Made by a program: the position numbers and the translations under genes. DNA of 17,015 nt, taken from the NCBI GenBank assembly GCA_018066825.1, contig JAGPVU010000067.1:1-17015 (forward strand), written 5' to 3'. Below are positions 15,044 through 17,015 of the stretch, in pieces; positions within the stretch are counted from its first letter, which is position 1; every line of letters begins with the position of its first letter. The notes under the pieces were generated by a model, which saw only the letters and a program-made list of their open reading frames with translations, had not been told where the DNA came from and did not search any database. This DNA comes from Cycloclasticus sp. Its GTDB lineage: Bacteria; Pseudomonadota; Gammaproteobacteria; Methylococcales; Cycloclasticaceae.

Positions 15044-15394
15044 ATGGTTAACAACATACTAGGTTTTACCCAACCCATTTCGAAGCTTGTTGAGCTGAAT
15101 ACCCAGCACTTTGACACCTTAATGAACACACAGAAACAAGCCGTTGACGATTACCGTTCGCTGGTGCAACAGCGGATGCAGTCCGCATCAGACATTAAAG
15201 ACCCTGTCGCCTTAGCTCAGTTCGTTACTGAACAAATGGTGATGGCGCAAAGCAACTATGAAAGCATGGTCAATAATAGTCGCGCGTTATTTGAAGCAAT
15301 GACAGGCTATAACGCCGAGGTTATCCAGTTGTTTCAAGAAAGCACTCAACAATTAAAACAACAAATTCAACAAGAAACCGAACAAAAACCATAG
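15044..15394 (+). CDS. Phasin family protein (first of two paralogues)
   Basis: A 116-residue, mostly alpha-helical, Gln-rich protein with no signal peptide or Cys. Phasins coat polyhydroxyalkanoate granules and control their size and number. The family pattern is visible: a PISKLVELNTQHFDTL amphipathic start, a conserved DPVALAQFVTEQ helix turn, then AQSNYESM. The frame opens at a GTG at 15038, but that GTG is part of the Shine-Dalgarno GAGGTG (15035-15040), so the ATG 4 nt further on (15044) is the start. It lies 18 nt after pyrF and is probably translated from the same message. It shares about 36 identical positions over 82 gapless residues with the next gene by hand alignment. No PHA synthase is visible, so a granule role is inferred from family. 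Confidence 0.85.
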   Translation: MVNNILGFTQPISKLVELNTQHFDTLMNTQKQAVDDYRSLVQQRMQSASDIKDPVALAQFVTEQMVMAQSNYESMVNNSRALFEAMTGYNAEVIQLFQESTQQLKQQIQQETEQKP

Positions 15395-15405
15395 GGTTTC
15401 TTTTA
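15372..15405 (+). terminator. Weak terminator-like hairpin overlapping the end of phasin 1
   Basis: AAGAAACC (15372-15379) pairs with GGTTTCTT (15395-15402) across a 15-nt loop that contains the stop codon, followed by a T-rich tail. Only four G-C pairs, so any termination is probably partial. Confidence 0.4.
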
Positions 15406-15462
15406 TTCTAAGTCACTCAAACGGCTCACTCCAGCGGAAACCGGACCGGCATGGAAAGCAAT

Positions 15463-15500
15463 AAATATTTGTTGCAGTGCAATATTTAATTGTGTAAACT
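15463..15500 (+). promoter_or_regulatory. Promoter/operator region of phasin 2
   Basis: TTGCAG (15472-15477) and TAAACT (15495-15500) are separated by the ideal 17 nt and could be -35 and -10. The -35 lies inside a perfect 11-bp palindrome TTGCA-G-TGCAA (15472-15482), itself nested in a larger inverted repeat AAATATT/AATATTT (15463-15487). Phasin genes in PHA-producing proteobacteria are often repressed by PhaR, whose reported sites use TGC/GCA half-sites; assignment here is inference. Confidence 0.5.
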
Positions 15501-15531
15501 GGCATCAACAAATTATAATTGGAGACATCCC

Positions 15532-15855
15532 ATGAATGACTTTAACGCACTCGCTGAACCCATTAAAAAACTGATTGAATTAAATAAGACTCAATTTGAG
15601 AAACTCGCAGCGGCACAGCAAGAATCAGCAAAAAATTATATCGCGCTGACTGAAGCTCGAATCAAAGCAGCGTCGACTATCAACGACCCTGAAGCACTTA
15701 AACAGTTCACTAACGAACAAATTAAATTAGCGCAAAGCGGCTATGAAAAAATGGTCAACGACGGCCAATCTTTATTCAAAGACGCGAAAGACTATAATGA
15801 ACAGTTATTAAACATCATAAAACAAAGCAGCTCGTCTTATACTGACAAAAAATAA
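15532..15855 (+). CDS. Phasin family protein (second of two paralogues)
   Basis: A 107-residue helical protein, Lys/Ala/Gln-rich, without Cys or signal peptide. It has the same layout as the phasin just upstream: EPIKKLIELNKTQFEKL, then INDPEALKQFTNEQIKLAQ, then GYEKMVN. Its start ATG at 15532 has GGAG 7 nt upstream; the in-frame extension to 15490 would overlap the predicted -10 and was rejected. It has its own promoter-like region and a strong terminator, so it is probably expressed separately from pyrF-phasin 1. The two phasins likely arose by tandem duplication and have since diverged. Expected location is the granule surface or cytosol. Confidence 0.86.
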   Translation: MNDFNALAEPIKKLIELNKTQFEKLAAAQQESAKNYIALTEARIKAASTINDPEALKQFTNEQIKLAQSGYEKMVNDGQSLFKDAKDYNEQLLNIIKQSSSSYTDKK

Positions 15856-15881
15856 GGCTCAGCTAAAAGCGGTACTGATTT

Positions 15882-15913
15882 AAAAACCACTCTCCTATGA
15901 GAGTGGTTTTTTT
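15882..15913 (+). terminator. Intrinsic terminator after phasin 2
   Basis: CCACTCTC (15887-15894), loop CTAT, GAGAGTGG (15899-15906), then seven T. The five A before the left arm extend the stem and give a short T-run on the minus strand too. It isolates the phasin unit from the aldolase gene. Confidence 0.92.
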
Positions 15914-15979
15914 GTGCCTAATCGTTTATTTAAAATAGTAAATAAGGCCTGTAAAAGTTAAACTACCCACCAATAACCC

Positions 15980-15994
15980 ATTCACACAGTGAAT
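15980..15994. promoter_or_regulatory. Operator-like palindrome upstream of the aldolase gene
   Basis: ATTCAC-ACA-GTGAAT is a perfect 6-3-6 inverted repeat ending 37 nt before the aldolase ATG. It contains T-N11-A, the minimal LysR-type box. A -10-like TATTAT (16008-16013) lies downstream, without a good -35 and close to the Shine-Dalgarno. A second, AT-only inverted repeat TTATTTA/TAAATAA lies at 15926-15945. Confidence 0.4.
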
Positions 15995-16031
15995 TTGGAA
16001 AAGACACTATTATCTTACAAGGAGATTTCTT

Positions 16032-17015
16032 ATGGCCTTAATTTCGTTACGCCAACTACTCGATCACGCAGCTGAAAACAACTACGGCGTTCCCGCTTTT
16101 AATGCAAACAACATGGAGCAGGTACACGCTATCATGCAAGCGGCGGCTAAAACGAATAGCCCGGTCATTATTCAAGGTTCTGCAGGCGCTAGAAAGTACG
16201 CTGGCTCATCCTTTTTAAAGCACTTGATCATCGCAGCGGTTGAACAATACCCGCAAATTCCCGTGGTCTTTCACCAAGATCATGGTACTAGTCCAGCGAT
16301 TTGTCAGCGCTCGATTCAACTTGGTTTTACTTCGGTAATGATGGACGGTTCTTTAGAAGAAGACGGCAAAACGCCCAGCAGCTATCAATACAATATCGAG
16401 GTAACCCAAAAAGCCGTTGAAATGGCCCATGCTTGTGGTGTATCTGTTGAAGGTGAACTAGGTTGTTTAGGCTCTTTAGAAACAGGAGAAGCCGGTGAAG
16501 AAGACGGTGTTGGTGCTGCAGGAATATTGACGCATGATCAAATGTTGACTGACCCTGAAGAGGCCGCGGATTTTGTCAAAAAAACCCAAGTAGACGCCTT
16601 AGCCATCGCTATTGGAACGAGTCACGGCGCGTATAAATTCACCAAACCACCAACTGGCGACACCCTAGCTATTCAGCGCATTAAAGAAATTCATACACGT
16701 ATTCCTAACACCCACTTAGTGATGCACGGCTCATCTTCGGTTCCCCAAGACTGGTTAAAAATTATTAATGAAAACGGTGGTGACTTAGGTGAAACCTATG
16801 GCGTACCGGTTGAAGAAATTCAAGAAGGTATAAAATATGGTGTACGTAAAGTCAACATAGACACCGATTTACGATTAGCTAGTACTGGCGCCATTCGTCG
16901 ATATCTAGCAGAAAACCCGAAAGACTTCGATCCACGGAAATTCCTAAAAGTATCTACCGATGCCATGCAAACTATTTGTGAGCAACGTATGGATTCATTT
17001 GGCACCTCGGGCCAA
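16032..17015 (+). CDS. fba: Class II fructose-1,6-bisphosphate aldolase (Calvin-cycle subtype), 3' end cut
   Basis: The visible 328 codons encode most of a zinc-dependent class II aldolase; relatives of the CbbA type are about 350 residues, so roughly 25 are missing at the window edge. It interconverts fructose-1,6-bisphosphate with dihydroxyacetone phosphate and glyceraldehyde 3-phosphate, and often sedoheptulose bisphosphate in the Calvin-type subgroup. Key residues are present: catalytic Asp83 and zinc His84 in FHQDHG, zinc-ligand candidates His198 (GTSHGAYKF) and His232 (VMHGSSSVP), SVEGELGCLGSLE, and the phosphate-binding KVNIDTD. The ATG at 16032 follows AAGGAG (16019-16024) by 7 nt. 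It stands after the phasin terminator with its own leader. No other glycolytic or Calvin gene is in view, so its role (glycolysis, gluconeogenesis or carbon fixation) is open. Confidence 0.96.
   Translation, partial: MALISLRQLLDHAAENNYGVPAFNANNMEQVHAIMQAAAKTNSPVIIQGSAGARKYAGSSFLKHLIIAAVEQYPQIPVVFHQDHGTSPAICQRSIQLGFTSVMMDGSLEEDGKTPSSYQYNIEVTQKAVEMAHACGVSVEGELGCLGSLETGEAGEEDGVGAAGILTHDQMLTDPEEAADFVKKTQVDALAIAIGTSHGAYKFTKPPTGDTLAIQRIKEIHTRIPNTHLVMHGSSSVPQDWLKIINENGGDLGETYGVPVEEIQEGIKYGVRKVNIDTDLRLASTGAIRRYLAENPKDFDPRKFLKVSTDAMQTICEQRMDSFGTSGQ

Noticed and set aside
15490..15531. Upstream extension of phasin 2
   Set aside because: It overlaps the predicted -10, and the ATG at 15532 has a proper GGAG.

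Overview
This window looks like ordinary chromosome of a gammaproteobacterium of moderate G+C. It carries smc (not mukB), YqiA, YfaY-type CinA and Uup proteins close to the E. coli families, a class II Calvin-type aldolase and a pair of phasins. A Thiotrichales-like lineage (Cycloclasticus or Methylophaga type) would fit, but that is inference from gene content only. I see no transposase, integrase, phage gene or CRISPR array. The smc and aldolase genes run off the left and right ends.

Left part (1-4770). The 5' portion of smc (minus) diverges from queF (plus, queuosine synthesis). Next is a small plus-strand gene for a secreted, very histidine-rich protein of unknown function. Its leader can fold into a three-way junction that buries the ribosome binding site, and it ends at a strong intrinsic terminator. 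htpG (minus) lies beyond, with a near-consensus sigma-32 heat-shock promoter that also fixes its start codon.

Middle part (4831-9565). Two minus-strand signalling genes lie in tandem: a REC-HD-GYP response regulator (predicted c-di-GMP phosphodiesterase), then a 1064-residue hybrid histidine kinase with a periplasmic solute-binding-protein-like sensor domain and two PAS domains. They probably form one pathway from an extracytoplasmic ligand to c-di-GMP breakdown. A 285-nt gene-free region with two perfect palindromes separates them from a tRNA-Ser(GGA).

Right-middle part (9632-14157). A tight minus-strand operon, yqiA - DUF2797 - yfaY/cinA-like - uup, has 4- and 8-nt overlaps and a 5-nt gap, with tRNA-Ser just downstream. 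The DUF2797 protein has many Cys pairs and a stretch resembling a GIY-YIG fold.

Right part (14231-17015). pyrF is followed 18 nt later by a phasin gene, then by a second paralogous phasin with its own promoter-like region carrying a TTGCA-G-TGCAA palindrome. After a strong terminator comes the class II fructose-bisphosphate aldolase gene, preceded by another palindrome. The phasins suggest polyhydroxyalkanoate granules, although no synthase gene is in view.
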